Shown: positions 42,820-52,053, counted from the stretch's first letter. The stretch: 64,000 nt of DNA from Allobosea sp. (GCA_017307955.1 JAFKFV010000014.1:97939-161938), one strand, 5' to 3'. Numbers and translations are program-made. Notes: a model not told the origin generated them from the sequence alone.

Positions 42820-44439
42820 TCAGTTCGCCGGCGCCGGTGCGTTCGTGCTCAGCGCGCGGATGAAGCGGTCGCGGAAGTCGCTCATTGGTGCGGACGGGAC
42901 GTCAGCGGCGGGGACGAGGCCGGCGGTCCAGCCCCAGTCCTCGAACAGTGCCACGAGGTCGGGTGACCCGATCAGATGCACCGGCACGTCGCGCCTCTCG
43001 ATGCCGGCGACGAAGGGCGCCGGCTGGTGGTCGCCGAGCACGACCATCAGCGGCGGCCTGTCCGACTGCCGCGCGGCATAGGAGAGGATTGTCTGCAGCG
43101 AATAGTCGAGCGCCTGGCGGTACTGGTCGCGCACCCGGTCATGGTCGCGCCAGACGACCTCCGGCGGATCGCCCGACAGCGCCCAGCGATCGAACACCGT
43201 GCCGTCGCCGACCTCGTTCCACGGGATCAGCTCAGGAACCGGCACCCAGGGCGCATGCGAGGAGAGGAGCACGATCTGCGCGACGAGCGGTCCGGCCTCG
43301 GGCCCGCGGGGCACCAGCCGGTCGAATGCCGCGAGCGTGAACTGGTCCGGCATGGTCACGAAGTTGAAGGGCCGGCCGCGATAGCCGAGATCGGCCGAGG
43401 CCAGGATGGTCTCGAAACCCTGTTCCGGCCCTTCCGGCCAGGCCATGGTGATGCCGGGCATCACGGCGGCGGTGCGGAAGCCCGAGCGGGCGGCGAGGTC
43501 GTAGAGCGTGGCGCGCCGGCTCGCGAGCAGCGCGCGATAGCGGGTCTGGCTCGAGATCGTCAGCCCGGATTCGAGGGTCGCATGCGCGAGCCAGCTTTGC
43601 CCGCCCTCGACCGGCGAAGTCAGCCAGCCTGATCGCATTGTGAGGCCGGCCGCGGCAAGACGTGGCTCGGCCGCCCGAAGCGTCGCGAGATGGGTCGGCG
43701 CATAAAGCGGGTTGTCGAAGCTGGCGCGGCCATAGCTTTCGATGAAGACGATCAGCACGTCGCGGCCGGCGAGGCGGTCGAAGAGGCCGGTCGCGCCGGC
43801 GAAGGGATCCTTCGCGGTCTCGGCACGGAAGCGGGCGAGATCGGCGCGTGTCGCTGCATAGGTCTGGAGGCGATCGGCCACGAGCCGGCTTGTCGCGACC
43901 GTCAGCGGCGGGCGCAGCGGAAGCGAGCCGGCGACCGCGGCGCCCACGGCGACGATCGCCAGCGCGGCCGCCGCCAGCGTGACAGGGCCATGCAGCAGGC
44001 CGGCAAAGCGACCGCTCGCCCACCAGAGCGCGGCGGCGAGGCAAGCGATGGCGAGCGCGGCGGCGGCGAGCGCGGTGAGCGCCAGCGGCGCACCGAGCGT
44101 CGAGAAGCCGAGGCGGATGCCGGCTTCGACAAGGTGAAGATCGACCGCCGGATTGAAGGGCCGGGCGAAGGCGAGGCTGGTGCCGATATCGGCGAGTCTC
44201 AGGAGGGTGACGAAGACAAGCACGGCGGTGAGCGCCATTCTCAGCAGCGTCGTGGCGATCGAATGGCGGGGGAGGGCGGCGAGCAGAAGCAGGATCGCCG
44301 GCAGTTCCAACGGCAACCGCAGCAGGGTTCCCCAGGTGAAGCCGCCGGGCGCATCCGGCGCGATCAGCACCAACTGAAAGAACAGCGCCGCGAGGATGAG
44401 GGCGACGATACCGCGCCAACCCGGACGTGCCGCCGTCAC
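42820..44439 (-). CDS. Membrane sulfatase-like transferase (LTA synthase/MdoB type)
   Basis: A 539-residue protein with about five N-terminal transmembrane segments (residues 1-190) and a periplasmic alkaline-phosphatase-fold domain. Conserved motifs are DVLIVFIESYGRASFDNPLY (metal and nucleophile region), LLSSHAPWVPVP and LMVVLGDHQPA. Enzymes of this class transfer phosphoglycerol or phosphoethanolamine from lipids to glycans, or hydrolyse sulfate esters. I use GTG 44439, which overlaps the CDP-alcohol transferase gene by 4 bases; the frame extends upstream but as a shadow. The coupling suggests both make or modify one envelope lipid. Confidence 0.85.
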   Translation of the reverse strand: MTAARPGWRGIVALILAALFFQLVLIAPDAPGGFTWGTLLRLPLELPAILLLLAALPRHSIATTLLRMALTAVLVFVTLLRLADIGTSLAFARPFNPAVDLHLVEAGIRLGFSTLGAPLALTALAAAALAIACLAAALWWASGRFAGLLHGPVTLAAAALAIVAVGAAVAGSLPLRPPLTVATSRLVADRLQTYAATRADLARFRAETAKDPFAGATGLFDRLAGRDVLIVFIESYGRASFDNPLYAPTHLATLRAAEPRLAAAGLTMRSGWLTSPVEGGQSWLAHATLESGLTISSQTRYRALLASRRATLYDLAARSGFRTAAVMPGITMAWPEGPEQGFETILASADLGYRGRPFNFVTMPDQFTLAAFDRLVPRGPEAGPLVAQIVLLSSHAPWVPVPELIPWNEVGDGTVFDRWALSGDPPEVVWRDHDRVRDQYRQALDYSLQTILSYAARQSDRPPLMVVLGDHQPAPFVAGIERRDVPVHLIGSPDLVALFEDWGWTAGLVPAADVPSAPMSDFRDRFIRALSTNAPAPAN

Positions 44440-45200
44440 GGGCGGCGCCTTCGGGCGAGCCAGACGATATCGATCGCGAAGGACCAGCCGAGCGCCAATG
44501 TCGCCGCGACCGCGAGAAGAGTTGCCGGCGCGCCGGTCACGACCGGGGCGTTGAGTGCGATGAGCGCAGCGATCTGAACGACGCAGATGGCCTTGCGGCG
44601 ATAGGCTTCGGGCAGGCTGCCATTCAGCCAGGGCAGGACGAGCGCCGCGGCGACATAGGCGTAACGCATCGCGCCGAGGGCGAGGATCCAGGGGCCGAGC
44701 TTGCCTGAAGCGAGCACCAGGAGCGCGAGGATGAGGCCGAGCGCAGCATCCACCTCCATGTCGAAGCGCGCACCGAAAGAGGATGCGAGGCCGTTCCGGC
44801 GCGCCAGCCAACCGTCGATCCCGTCGAGCGCCAGCGCCACCGTCGCGACAGCCACCACCAGCCATTCGTCCTCGGGCGACAGGGGCTCCGTTGTCGCGAG
44901 CGGGGCGACGAGCGAAGCGGCGAGCGCGGCGCGGCCGAGCGTCACCATGTTGCAGAGGCCGAGCCGCTGATGGGCATAGGCTTGGCGAAGCCCGGCGACC
45001 GCCAGCGCCGCCATCACGGCGAAGAGGCTGATGGCGAGCAGAAGCCCGGCCGGCGCCAGCCGCGTGGCGATCGCCGCCGCGAGCACGGCCAGCGGCAGCG
45101 CCCATGCCGACAGCCGCGCCGCCGCGCCGGCAGGCGAGGGCGCGTCGAAGACGCGGCAAACGCGCGAGAAGCGATCGCGTGCTGTGGTGGCAAAGCTCAT
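44436..45200 (-). CDS. CDP-alcohol phosphatidyltransferase family protein
   Basis: A 254-residue inner-membrane enzyme that joins a CDP-activated alcohol or lipid to another alcohol. The catalytic pattern DG-xx-DG-xx-AR-x8-G-x3-D-x3-D is complete, in LDGIDGWLARRNG followed by SSFGARFDMEVD. About six hydrophobic segments surround it. The product cannot be named. It is translationally coupled to the membrane sulfatase-like gene. Confidence 0.9.
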   Translation of the reverse strand: MSFATTARDRFSRVCRVFDAPSPAGAAARLSAWALPLAVLAAAIATRLAPAGLLLAISLFAVMAALAVAGLRQAYAHQRLGLCNMVTLGRAALAASLVAPLATTEPLSPEDEWLVVAVATVALALDGIDGWLARRNGLASSFGARFDMEVDAALGLILALLVLASGKLGPWILALGAMRYAYVAAALVLPWLNGSLPEAYRRKAICVVQIAALIALNAPVVTGAPATLLAVAATLALGWSFAIDIVWLARRRRP

Positions 45201-45276
45201 CGGCAGAGAATTAGCGCGCCGGACGCAATGTCAAAGGACCGTCGAACCGAGGCACTCCGCTTCCTTGCCGCGCCGG

Positions 45277-46884
45277 TCACCGCCGCACGAACATCCCGAG
45301 ACCGTCGCGGTCGAGATAGGCGATCTTCATGTCGCCGCCGGGTCCGAAAGTGACCGACGACAGCGAGCCGTCGGGCTCGTTCTCGCTGGAGGGGCTGATC
45401 GCAAAAATGTCGCCGTCCCGGTGGGTGAGCGGATAGGTCTTGCCGGCCGGACCGATCGAGAGTTCGAGATGGTCGCCGGTGACAGCGATGGCGGCATCCC
45501 CGAAATAGGGATTGGCGTAGACCCCCGCATAGCTCGCCAGCGCAGCGGGCGCCGCCGGGTGATCCGGCTTCTCCTTGCCCGTGAGATCGCCGACCGGCGC
45601 CAGCATCGCGTTGAAGCGGGCGCTGTAGAGGGCGAACCAGTCCTCGGTCACGGTGCCGAACTGCACGAGATCCATGAAGCTCGCGCCGATCGCCTCGGCA
45701 GTGCCCGTCGGCCATGCATTCGTGAGCACGACGATGCCGACATCGGCGGAGGGCAGCAGGCCATAATACGTCCCCGCGCCGAGCGCGAAGGCGCCGGAAT
45801 GGGTGATCAGCGTCCTGCCCGATGGCGTGATCCCGACGCCGAAGCCATAGCCGTAGAAGCCCGGCCTGGCATCGGGGGCGTAGGAGGGAGCCGAGATCAT
45901 CTCGGCGCGGATGGCCGGCAGCAGCGCATCGGCGGCGATGATCGGCTGGCCGCCGAAGTCGCCGTTCTGAAGGACCATCGCCATCCAGCGGGCGAGGTCG
46001 TTCACCGAGGAACTGACGCCGCCAGCGGGCGACTGCGCATCCGGCTGGCGCTGGTATTTCGGCTCGAAGGCGTCGCCGACCTTCACATGGCCGAAGGCGC
46101 GATCCGGCCGCTTCTCGAAATCGGAGAAGCGGGAGCTCGTCGATGTCATGCCGAGCGGGGCGTAGAGGACCTGTTCCGAGAGGTCCTCCCAGGTCTTGCC
46201 CGAAGCGGCGGCGACGGACTCGGCCGCGGCCGTCAGGCCGAAATTCGTATAGGCATAGGTGTCGCGGAAGCTATCGAGCGGCAGAAGGCGCAGGCGCTCC
46301 AGAACCGCGTGCCGATCGAAGCCGAGATCCTCGAGATTGTCGCCGGCATGTTCCGGCAGCCCCGAACGGTGGCTGAAGAGGTCGGCGATCGTCACATGCT
46401 GCGTCACCCACGGGTCCTTCAAGGCGAACCAGGGCAGATGAGCGACCACGGGCGTGTCCCATGTGACCGTGCCGGCGCCGACTTCATGCGCCACCACGCT
46501 CGCCGCGAGCGATTTCGACAGCGATGCCAACTGGAAAACCGTGTCGGGCCCGACGGGCGCCGCCTCGCCGAGCTTCCGCACGCCGAAGCCCTTCGCATAG
46601 ACGGTGCGTCCGTCATGGACGACGGCGATGGCGAGACCGGGAACGCCGCTCTTGGCTATGATCTCTGTCGCGATGCCATCGAGGCGCGCGACGGCCTTGT
46701 CCGCCTGCCCGTCGGGGATCGCGACCGCCGACACCTGCGGCGGCAGCGGCTCGGCCAGAACCGGGGATGCGAGGAGAGGGCTCGCGAGAAGGGCCAGCGC
46801 GGCGAGCCCGGCGCGGGCCGCCGTCAGCCGTCGATCGGCAACAGGCAACCGATGTCGATCCGAAGCTTGAGTGCGGTCGTTCAT
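45277..46884 (-). CDS. Periplasmic serine hydrolase (class C beta-lactamase family)
   Basis: A 535-residue secreted protein. An N-terminal arginine-rich start and a hydrophobic segment ending SPVLA-EP form the signal peptide. Motif SxxK is LASLSKSLA, YxN is YAYTNFG, and the third motif HxG is THSGAF. A C-terminal domain of about 110 residues (starting near LASYAGVYANPYFG) is a lipocalin-like DUF3471-type extension. Likely a D-aminopeptidase, esterase or cell-wall peptidase rather than a lactamase. I start at ATG 46884, with GGGGGAGACGG upstream. Confidence 0.88.
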   Translation of the reverse strand: MNDRTQASDRHRLPVADRRLTAARAGLAALALLASPLLASPVLAEPLPPQVSAVAIPDGQADKAVARLDGIATEIIAKSGVPGLAIAVVHDGRTVYAKGFGVRKLGEAAPVGPDTVFQLASLSKSLAASVVAHEVGAGTVTWDTPVVAHLPWFALKDPWVTQHVTIADLFSHRSGLPEHAGDNLEDLGFDRHAVLERLRLLPLDSFRDTYAYTNFGLTAAAESVAAASGKTWEDLSEQVLYAPLGMTSTSSRFSDFEKRPDRAFGHVKVGDAFEPKYQRQPDAQSPAGGVSSSVNDLARWMAMVLQNGDFGGQPIIAADALLPAIRAEMISAPSYAPDARPGFYGYGFGVGITPSGRTLITHSGAFALGAGTYYGLLPSADVGIVVLTNAWPTGTAEAIGASFMDLVQFGTVTEDWFALYSARFNAMLAPVGDLTGKEKPDHPAAPAALASYAGVYANPYFGDAAIAVTGDHLELSIGPAGKTYPLTHRDGDIFAISPSSENEPDGSLSSVTFGPGGDMKIAYLDRDGLGMFVRR

Positions 46885-47082
46885 GCTTGCCGTCTCCCCC
46901 ATCGCTGTCGCGCGAAGCGCACAAAGCATGCGTCGATCCGTGGGCGCTCCTCGCGGAGAGAACTCTAGCGCGAAATCTGCCTGAGCCGACAGTGCGGCGG
47001 TGCCTGCATGCGCCGCGCCCTAAACGAAATCGCCGCCGCCCTCTGTTCACAAGTGACTCCAACCCTAGCTTCGGATTGTCTA

Positions 47083-47097
47083 GAACAAACAATGAAC
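47083..47097 (+). promoter_or_regulatory. LexA (SOS) box upstream of the DNA repair pair
   Basis: GAAC-N7-GAAC at 47083-47086 and 47094-47097. This is the alphaproteobacterial LexA operator (GTTC-N7-GTTC read on the other strand). It lies 16 bases upstream of the radical SAM gene start and would block its transcription until DNA damage. Confidence 0.75.
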
Positions 47098-47113
47098 ATG
47101 GAAGGGTGAGACG

Positions 47114-48328
47114 ATGGCGCAGACCAGCCTCGACAAGCTCCGCATCCTGGCCGACGCGGCGAAATACGACGCTTCCTGCGCGTCGTCGGGGGCGGAGAAG
47201 CGGACCGCGAAGCCGGGCGGCATCGGCTCGACCACGGGCAGCGGCATCTGCCACTCCTACACGCCGGACGGCCGCTGCGTGTCGCTGCTCAAGATCCTGC
47301 TCACCAATTACTGCCTGTTCGACTGCGTCTATTGCATCAACCGCCGCTCGTCGAATGTGAAGCGGGCGCGGTTCAGCGTCGACGAGGTCGTCGAGCTGAC
47401 GCTCGGCTTCTACAAGCGCAACTATATCGAGGGGCTGTTCCTCTCCTCCGGCATCATCCGTTCGCCCGACTATACGATGGAGCAGATGATGCTGGTGGCG
47501 AAGAAGCTGCGCCGCGACCATGGCTTCGCGGGCTATATCCATCTGAAGGCAATCCCCGAGGCGAGCCCCTGGCTGCTGGAACAGGCCGGGCTCTTCGCTG
47601 ATCGCATGTCGGTGAATATCGAGCTCGCTTCCGATGTCAGTCTGAAGAAACTCGCACCCGAGAAGGACCGCGGCTCGATCGACGCGGCCATGGGCCAGAT
47701 GAGCGAGCGCATCGCCGAGGCGCGCGAGGAGCGGCGCGCCTTCGCGCCGGCGGGACAGAGCACGCAGATGATCGTCGGCGCCGACGAGACCACCGACGAG
47801 GCCGTGCTGCGCACCAGCGCCTCGCTCTATTCGGGCTTCCGCCTGAAGCGCGTCTATTACTCGGCCTTCAGCCCGATCCCGGAGGCGAGCCCGAGCCTGC
47901 CGGTCAAGGCGCCGCCGCTCCGGCGCGAGAACCGCCTCTACCAGGCCGACTGGCTGCTGCGCTTCTACGGCTTCACGGTCGAGGAGATCGCCTCGGGAGG
48001 GGAGGGCGGAATGCTCGATCTCGGCATCGATCCGAAGCTCGCCTACGCGCTCAAGCATCGCGAGCGCTTTCCGGTCGACGTCAACAGCGCCGACCGCGAA
48101 TTGCTGCTGCGCGTTCCGGGGCTCGGCAGCCGCGCCGTCGACAAGATCCTCACCTGCCGGCGCCAGACCCGCCTCAGATGGGACGATGTCGCGCGGCTGA
48201 GCGGCGGGCTGCGCCGCGCGCGAGCCTTCCTGGTGACAGCCGACCATCATCCCGCCCGGCTGATCGACCGGGCCGATCTCCGCGCGCGGCTGACGCCTCC
48301 GGCGCGGCAGCTGAGCCTCTTCGAATGA
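47114..48328 (+). CDS. Putative DNA modification/repair radical SAM protein
   Basis: A 404-residue radical SAM protein of the family known from pairing with UdgX-type proteins. The iron-sulfur motif CxxxCxxC is YCLFDCVYC at about residues 70-76. The barrel has FLSSGIIRSPDYTMEQMM and GYIHLKAIPEASPW. The C-terminus has a helix-hairpin-helix DNA-binding element (LLLRVPGLGSRAVDKIL). It probably repairs or modifies a DNA base; the lesion is unknown. GGAAGGGTGAG precedes the ATG. Its TGA overlaps the next ATG. Confidence 0.92.
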   Translation: MAQTSLDKLRILADAAKYDASCASSGAEKRTAKPGGIGSTTGSGICHSYTPDGRCVSLLKILLTNYCLFDCVYCINRRSSNVKRARFSVDEVVELTLGFYKRNYIEGLFLSSGIIRSPDYTMEQMMLVAKKLRRDHGFAGYIHLKAIPEASPWLLEQAGLFADRMSVNIELASDVSLKKLAPEKDRGSIDAAMGQMSERIAEAREERRAFAPAGQSTQMIVGADETTDEAVLRTSASLYSGFRLKRVYYSAFSPIPEASPSLPVKAPPLRRENRLYQADWLLRFYGFTVEEIASGGEGGMLDLGIDPKLAYALKHRERFPVDVNSADRELLLRVPGLGSRAVDKILTCRRQTRLRWDDVARLSGGLRRARAFLVTADHHPARLIDRADLRARLTPPARQLSLFE

Positions 48329-49737
48329 GGCGCCGCGTCGCGCTTCGTGAGGGCGCCGATCCCGACGGCTTCCGCCGCGCGGTTCGATATCTGGTCGCCG
48401 AACAGGTGCCGCCGCAGGATGTCGCCTGGAGCACGGACGACAAGCCGGCCCTGTTCGGCGAGGCATCGATCGCCGAGGCGCCGCCATTCGCGCTGCCACG
48501 CGCCGTCGCCGATCTCGTCGCCCTGGTCGTCTGCCATCGCGATCCCGAGCGCTACGCGCTGCTCTATGCGCTGATCTGGCGGGTGCTGCATGGCGAGCGC
48601 GACCTGCCGGTGCTCGCCAGCGATCCGCTCGTTCATCGCCTTTCGATGATGGCGAAGGCCATCCGGCGCGACATTCACAAGATGCATGCCTTCGTCCGCT
48701 TCCGTTCCGTCCCGGCCGGGGACGGCGAGCATTTCGTGGCGTGGTTCGAGCCCGATCATTTCATCCTCGAACGCGCCGCGCCCTTCTTCGTCGATCGTTT
48801 CCGCAGCATGCGCTGGTCGATCCTGACGCCGGTTGGCTCGCTGCACTGGGACGGCGCCGCGCTGGCGGTTGGCCCCTCCGCCGATCGGCGCGACGCGGCG
48901 GGTAAGGACGTGATCGAGGAGAGCTGGCGCGGCTATTACGAAAGCGCCTTCAACCCCGCGCGGGTCAATCCGGTGATGATGCGGGCCGAGATGCCGAAGC
49001 GCTACTGGCGCAACCTGCCGGAGGCGAGCCTCATTCCGGACCTCGTCCGATCGGCGGCCTCGCGCGTTGATGCCATGACGGAGCGCATGGCCATGCCCTC
49101 CGCGAAGCGCAATCCGGAGAAGGCGGTGGCAGCCATGGCGGACCAGGACCCGAAGACGCTCGAGGCGCTCAACACCCTGATCGCGGCCTCCGAACCGATG
49201 GTGACGGGCGGAGCGCGGGCCGTGCTCGGCGAGGGACCTCTCGGGGCAGACATCGCCTTTGTCGGCGAGCAGCCGGGCGACCAGGAGGATATCGAAGGGC
49301 GGCCTTTCGTCGGGCCGGCCGGCGCGATGCTCGATCGCGCAATGCGCGAGGTCGGCATCGACCGGTCCAAGGTCTATGTCACCAATGCGGTGAAGCATTT
49401 CAAATTCGAGCAGCGCGGCAAGCGGCGGCTGCACCAGTCGCCCACTGCCGGCGAGGTGAAGCATTATCGCTGGTGGCTGACGCGCGAACTCGGTTTCGTC
49501 GCGCCGAAGCTGGTGGTTGCCCTCGGCGCGACCGCCGTGCTGGCGCTGACGGGCAAGGCGCTGCCGGTGACCAAGGTCCGCGGCCCCCACGAACTCGGCG
49601 GCCACAAGGGTTTCATCACCGTCCACCCCTCCTACCTGCTGCGCATCCCCGATCCGGCGGCGAAGGAGGCCGCCTATGGCCAGTTTCTCCAGGATCTTGG
49701 CGCGGTACGGGCGCTGTCCGGCGAGGCGGGGCGGTAG
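48325..49737 (+). CDS. DUF4130-UdgX fusion, uracil-DNA-binding protein
   Basis: A 470-residue fusion. Residues about 1-240 form the DUF4130 (SAM-associated DNA repair) domain. Residues about 275-470 form a UdgX-type family 4-like uracil-DNA glycosylase. The motif GEQPGDQED and the UdgX-specific loop GKRRLHQSP with His370 are intact; in mycobacterial UdgX this His forms a covalent bond with the uracil-derived site. VHPSYLLR is near the C-terminus. So it should bind uracil in DNA tightly and perhaps irreversibly. Translationally coupled to the radical SAM gene behind a LexA box. I start at ATG 48325. Confidence 0.92.
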   Translation: MRRRVALREGADPDGFRRAVRYLVAEQVPPQDVAWSTDDKPALFGEASIAEAPPFALPRAVADLVALVVCHRDPERYALLYALIWRVLHGERDLPVLASDPLVHRLSMMAKAIRRDIHKMHAFVRFRSVPAGDGEHFVAWFEPDHFILERAAPFFVDRFRSMRWSILTPVGSLHWDGAALAVGPSADRRDAAGKDVIEESWRGYYESAFNPARVNPVMMRAEMPKRYWRNLPEASLIPDLVRSAASRVDAMTERMAMPSAKRNPEKAVAAMADQDPKTLEALNTLIAASEPMVTGGARAVLGEGPLGADIAFVGEQPGDQEDIEGRPFVGPAGAMLDRAMREVGIDRSKVYVTNAVKHFKFEQRGKRRLHQSPTAGEVKHYRWWLTRELGFVAPKLVVALGATAVLALTGKALPVTKVRGPHELGGHKGFITVHPSYLLRIPDPAAKEAAYGQFLQDLGAVRALSGEAGR

Positions 49738-50790
49738 AGGAGCAATGGGTCGTTCGATGGAGCACCCCGCCGATCTGCGGAAGTGGCGCGTTCGCTCAGA
49801 AGGTCGGGGCTCGCGGCGTACACAAAGTCCGGCGGAGCAACTCAAACCAGAGAGCCTCCGCCAGACCCGGACCTTGGTCACCAGCCGGTAGATCGCGAAG
49901 CGGTCGCGTGCGTATCGTTCTCGCCTTCGAAGCCGACGCTGATCGGTTCATCATCTCGGCGACGGCCAACCACACGGATGACACTGCGGCCGCATCGCGG
50001 CAGACCGGGGACGTAATTCCGGCAGAAACCCGGCTGTTTGCTTCGGAATGTCAACCGTGTTGCTCAGTGGTCCGTTGGAACGGCTTGCCGTAGATCCTGG
50101 TGAAGTGAGTGCCTCTCCGGCGTTTCGTGGAGCTGAGCTGGTTGAGTTCAGACTTCGGCGTCATCTGCTGATTGGTACCGAGAGCGCGCAGGAACCGTCC
50201 GTGCCCGGCTTGCAGTTGTGCGACTGCGTCGATAGGTGACAGTGGGATGTAGCGGCGGCGGTCGATTCCCTGGCTGTATCAAGGTCCCGTCCCGTTGAGT
50301 CCACAACATATATATTGTCTAGACGTTTCCATACTATACAATATCTAGGTTCTCTCGACTCCTCAAGATCGCGAACTTTCGAGGAATCTGATCCCGCCTT
50401 AAGGTCGAGGCTGGGCTCTCGGGATGCTATGAGCTAAGAGGCTCCTGCGGCTGAGCCGGCCTTGGCTGTATTATTTTGACCAAACGATCAAAACATTGAA
50501 CCTGCTTCTGACTCGATGGTTTGGATTGGTGATCGACAGCGGCCGCGGTGTCCCGCCAGGCCAGGGCGGGCCAGGGAGCGCAGAGCTCGCGCTGGCTAGG
50601 AAAGCGTCATAAGACTCAATCGGTTACTGTGACTGTCCAGAGTGACCAGATTGAAGATAGGACTGAAGATTCAAAAGAGTGGAGGATGCGTGCAGAGGCG
50701 GCGCGCGCCGCGCTCTCTCTCTCGGTGAATAATGCGGATTCACCCGATCACTCGGGACAGAGCGGAATCTGTCAATCGGATCAGTGATAT
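49738..50790. other. Gene-poor, AT-richer region with remnants
   Basis: About 1 kb without a convincing intact gene. The middle part (about 50290-50400) is clearly AT-richer than the flanks (ATATATAT and several TCTAGA-like words). Codon use and frame bias of the surrounding genes disappear. It includes a minus-strand open stretch (50051-50278) described separately. I see no transposase, integrase or tRNA. It looks like eroded accessory DNA or the edge of a deletion. Confidence 0.5.
50051..50278 (-). pseudogene. Possible gene fragment, unknown
   Basis: A minus-strand frame open for 75 codons with no usable start, preceded by a TGA and an AT-rich stretch. Its translation (YSQGIDRRRYIPLSPIDAVA... 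ending RTTEQHG) has a natural-looking mix of residues, unlike the other frames here. It could be the C-terminal remnant of a mobile-element or phage protein. No family is recognised. Confidence 0.25.
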
Positions 50791-50792
50791 AA

Positions 50793-51059
50793 AGCGACCA
50801 GGGCGACGGAATCGCCCTGGTCGAGGTAGCAGACGCCTGGACAGCGATTTTTCCGGCTGAAGAGCTCAGTGGCTTACCGCGTCAGGTCGGAAACCTTCGC
50901 GGTGTCCGGACCCTGCAGCGGCGGGGCCACGATTTCCACGACGTCGCGGGCAACTTCCCCGACCGCATCCCGGACTCGCCGGAATAGCGCCTTGCGCTCG
51001 GCAAGCTGCGCGATTTCATCGCGCGGTGGCTGTCCGACACAAGGGGGTCATCGCGATGA
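50793..51059 (+). pseudogene. C-terminal remnant of an unknown enzyme
   Basis: A coding-like frame that begins right after a TAA at 50790 with SDQGDGIALVEVADAWTAIF, continues through HDFHDVAGNFPDRIPDSPE, hits an in-frame TAG at 50985, and then continues RLALGKLRDFIARWL to a TGA at 51057-51059. The TGA overlaps the next ATG by the usual ATGA arrangement. So this is probably the last ~85 codons of a gene that lost its 5' part and picked up a nonsense mutation. The family is not recognised. Confidence 0.4.
50796..50822. other. Perfect inverted repeat at a decay boundary
   Basis: GACCAGGGCGA and its exact complement TCGCCCTGGTC (50796-50806 and 50812-50822) around a 5-base loop. No T-tract. It sits exactly where coding-like sequence begins on the right and AT-richer DNA ends on the left. 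It could be a terminator remnant or a recombination junction. Confidence 0.5.
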
Positions 51060-51514
51060 GCGGGGCGCCGCTGGAAAGCCTCCCCGTCGGGCCGTTCGAT
51101 CCGGCCGCGCTAGGCCTGCTCTCCGAGTGCGACCCGGCCTTCGCCCAGGCCTGCCGCGCCATGGCGACCAACCCGTGGCGGGGCGAAGTTCTCGCGCCGA
51201 AATTCGTCGCGGTGGTGGCGGTCGCGGTCGCCACGGCCTGCACCAATCTCGATCCGAACGGCACGCGGCTGCAAATCCAGGGGGGCGCTCGCCGCAGGCG
51301 CCACGTGCGACGAAGTGCTGACCATCATCAAGATGGGGCGCCCATGGCCGGAAACGCGCCGCCACATCAGGGGGGCCGGGCGGCCGGCGCCAGCGTCGCT
51401 GAAATCACTGAGGTGCTGAAGATCTGCGTCGTATCCGGCGTTGCGTCTGTGAATCTCGCCGTGCCGATGCTCGCCGAGGAGCTGGCGATGCGCGAAGCGG
51501 GGGCGGCGGCATGA
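51056..51514 (+). pseudogene. Carboxymuconolactone decarboxylase-family gene, frameshifted
   Basis: The first part reads MSGAPLESLPVGPFD then PKFVAVVAVAVATACTNLD and NGTRLQIQG, a clear CMD (AhpD-like) domain. After a run of six G (51280-51285) the family-like sequence (ALAAGATCDEVLTIIKMG) continues in another frame, so one extra base has been inserted. The frame then returns for the C-terminal part (AGASVAEITEVLKICVVSG, VPMLAEELAM), with the end of domain one and most of domain two missing. The product is therefore almost surely inactive. The stop overlaps the next gene by 4 bases. Confidence 0.65.
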
Positions 51515-52053
51515 GCGCGTCCCCGTCTCGCGCGTCAGCGACGGATCGCCCGTCGCTGACGCGACGGATGCTCGGTGAGTTCCGCCTCTTCTTCGTCCTC
51601 TTCCTTTATCTCTGGGTGCTGTTCGGACTGTTTGTCCTCAACCATGAAGTTGTTCTGCGTGAACGCGGCGAGAGCCTTAGCCTTCAGGGATTCGCGGTTC
51701 TGAACGCGTTGGTGCTCGCCAAGGTCATGCTGCTGATCGAGCATCTCGACTTCGCGCGGTGGCTGCGGCGGCGACCCGCTATCCTGTCGATCCTCTTCGA
51801 AGCGAGCCTGTGCACGGCTCTGTCCCCCGTCTACCACGGCGCCGAGCGGCTCGTGGTTGGATGGATGAAGGGCTCAGCCGCCAGAGAAAGCCTATTTGCC
51901 TTCGGCGGCGGCGGACCGTTCGGCCTCGCCATCGTCGCCATCATCCTGTTCGTTTCGCTGGTGCCGTTCTTCGCCTTCAAGAATGTCGCACGGATCATTG
52001 GCAAGGAGCGAATGCGTCAGGTACTCCTCGATCGGCAACCCGATACCGCCTAG
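51511..52053 (+). CDS. Hypothetical membrane protein
   Basis: A 180-residue protein with about four hydrophobic segments (roughly residues 23-45, 58-78, 92-110 and 132-158) and short charged ends. No family is recognised. Its ATG overlaps the stop of the frameshifted CMD gene, so it belonged to that operon and may now be poorly translated. The coding frame itself appears intact. Confidence 0.7.
   Translation: MSASPSRASATDRPSLTRRMLGEFRLFFVLFLYLWVLFGLFVLNHEVVLRERGESLSLQGFAVLNALVLAKVMLLIEHLDFARWLRRRPAILSILFEASLCTALSPVYHGAERLVVGWMKGSAARESLFAFGGGGPFGLAIVAIILFVSLVPFFAFKNVARIIGKERMRQVLLDRQPDTA

Noticed and set aside
46613..48499. A 628-codon minus-strand frame across the LexA box
   Set aside because: It crosses the promoter region and is antisense to the radical SAM gene; no family signal.
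50548..50787. A 79-codon plus-strand frame in the AT-richer region
   Set aside because: No recognisable motif or ribosome site, and residue composition looks random.
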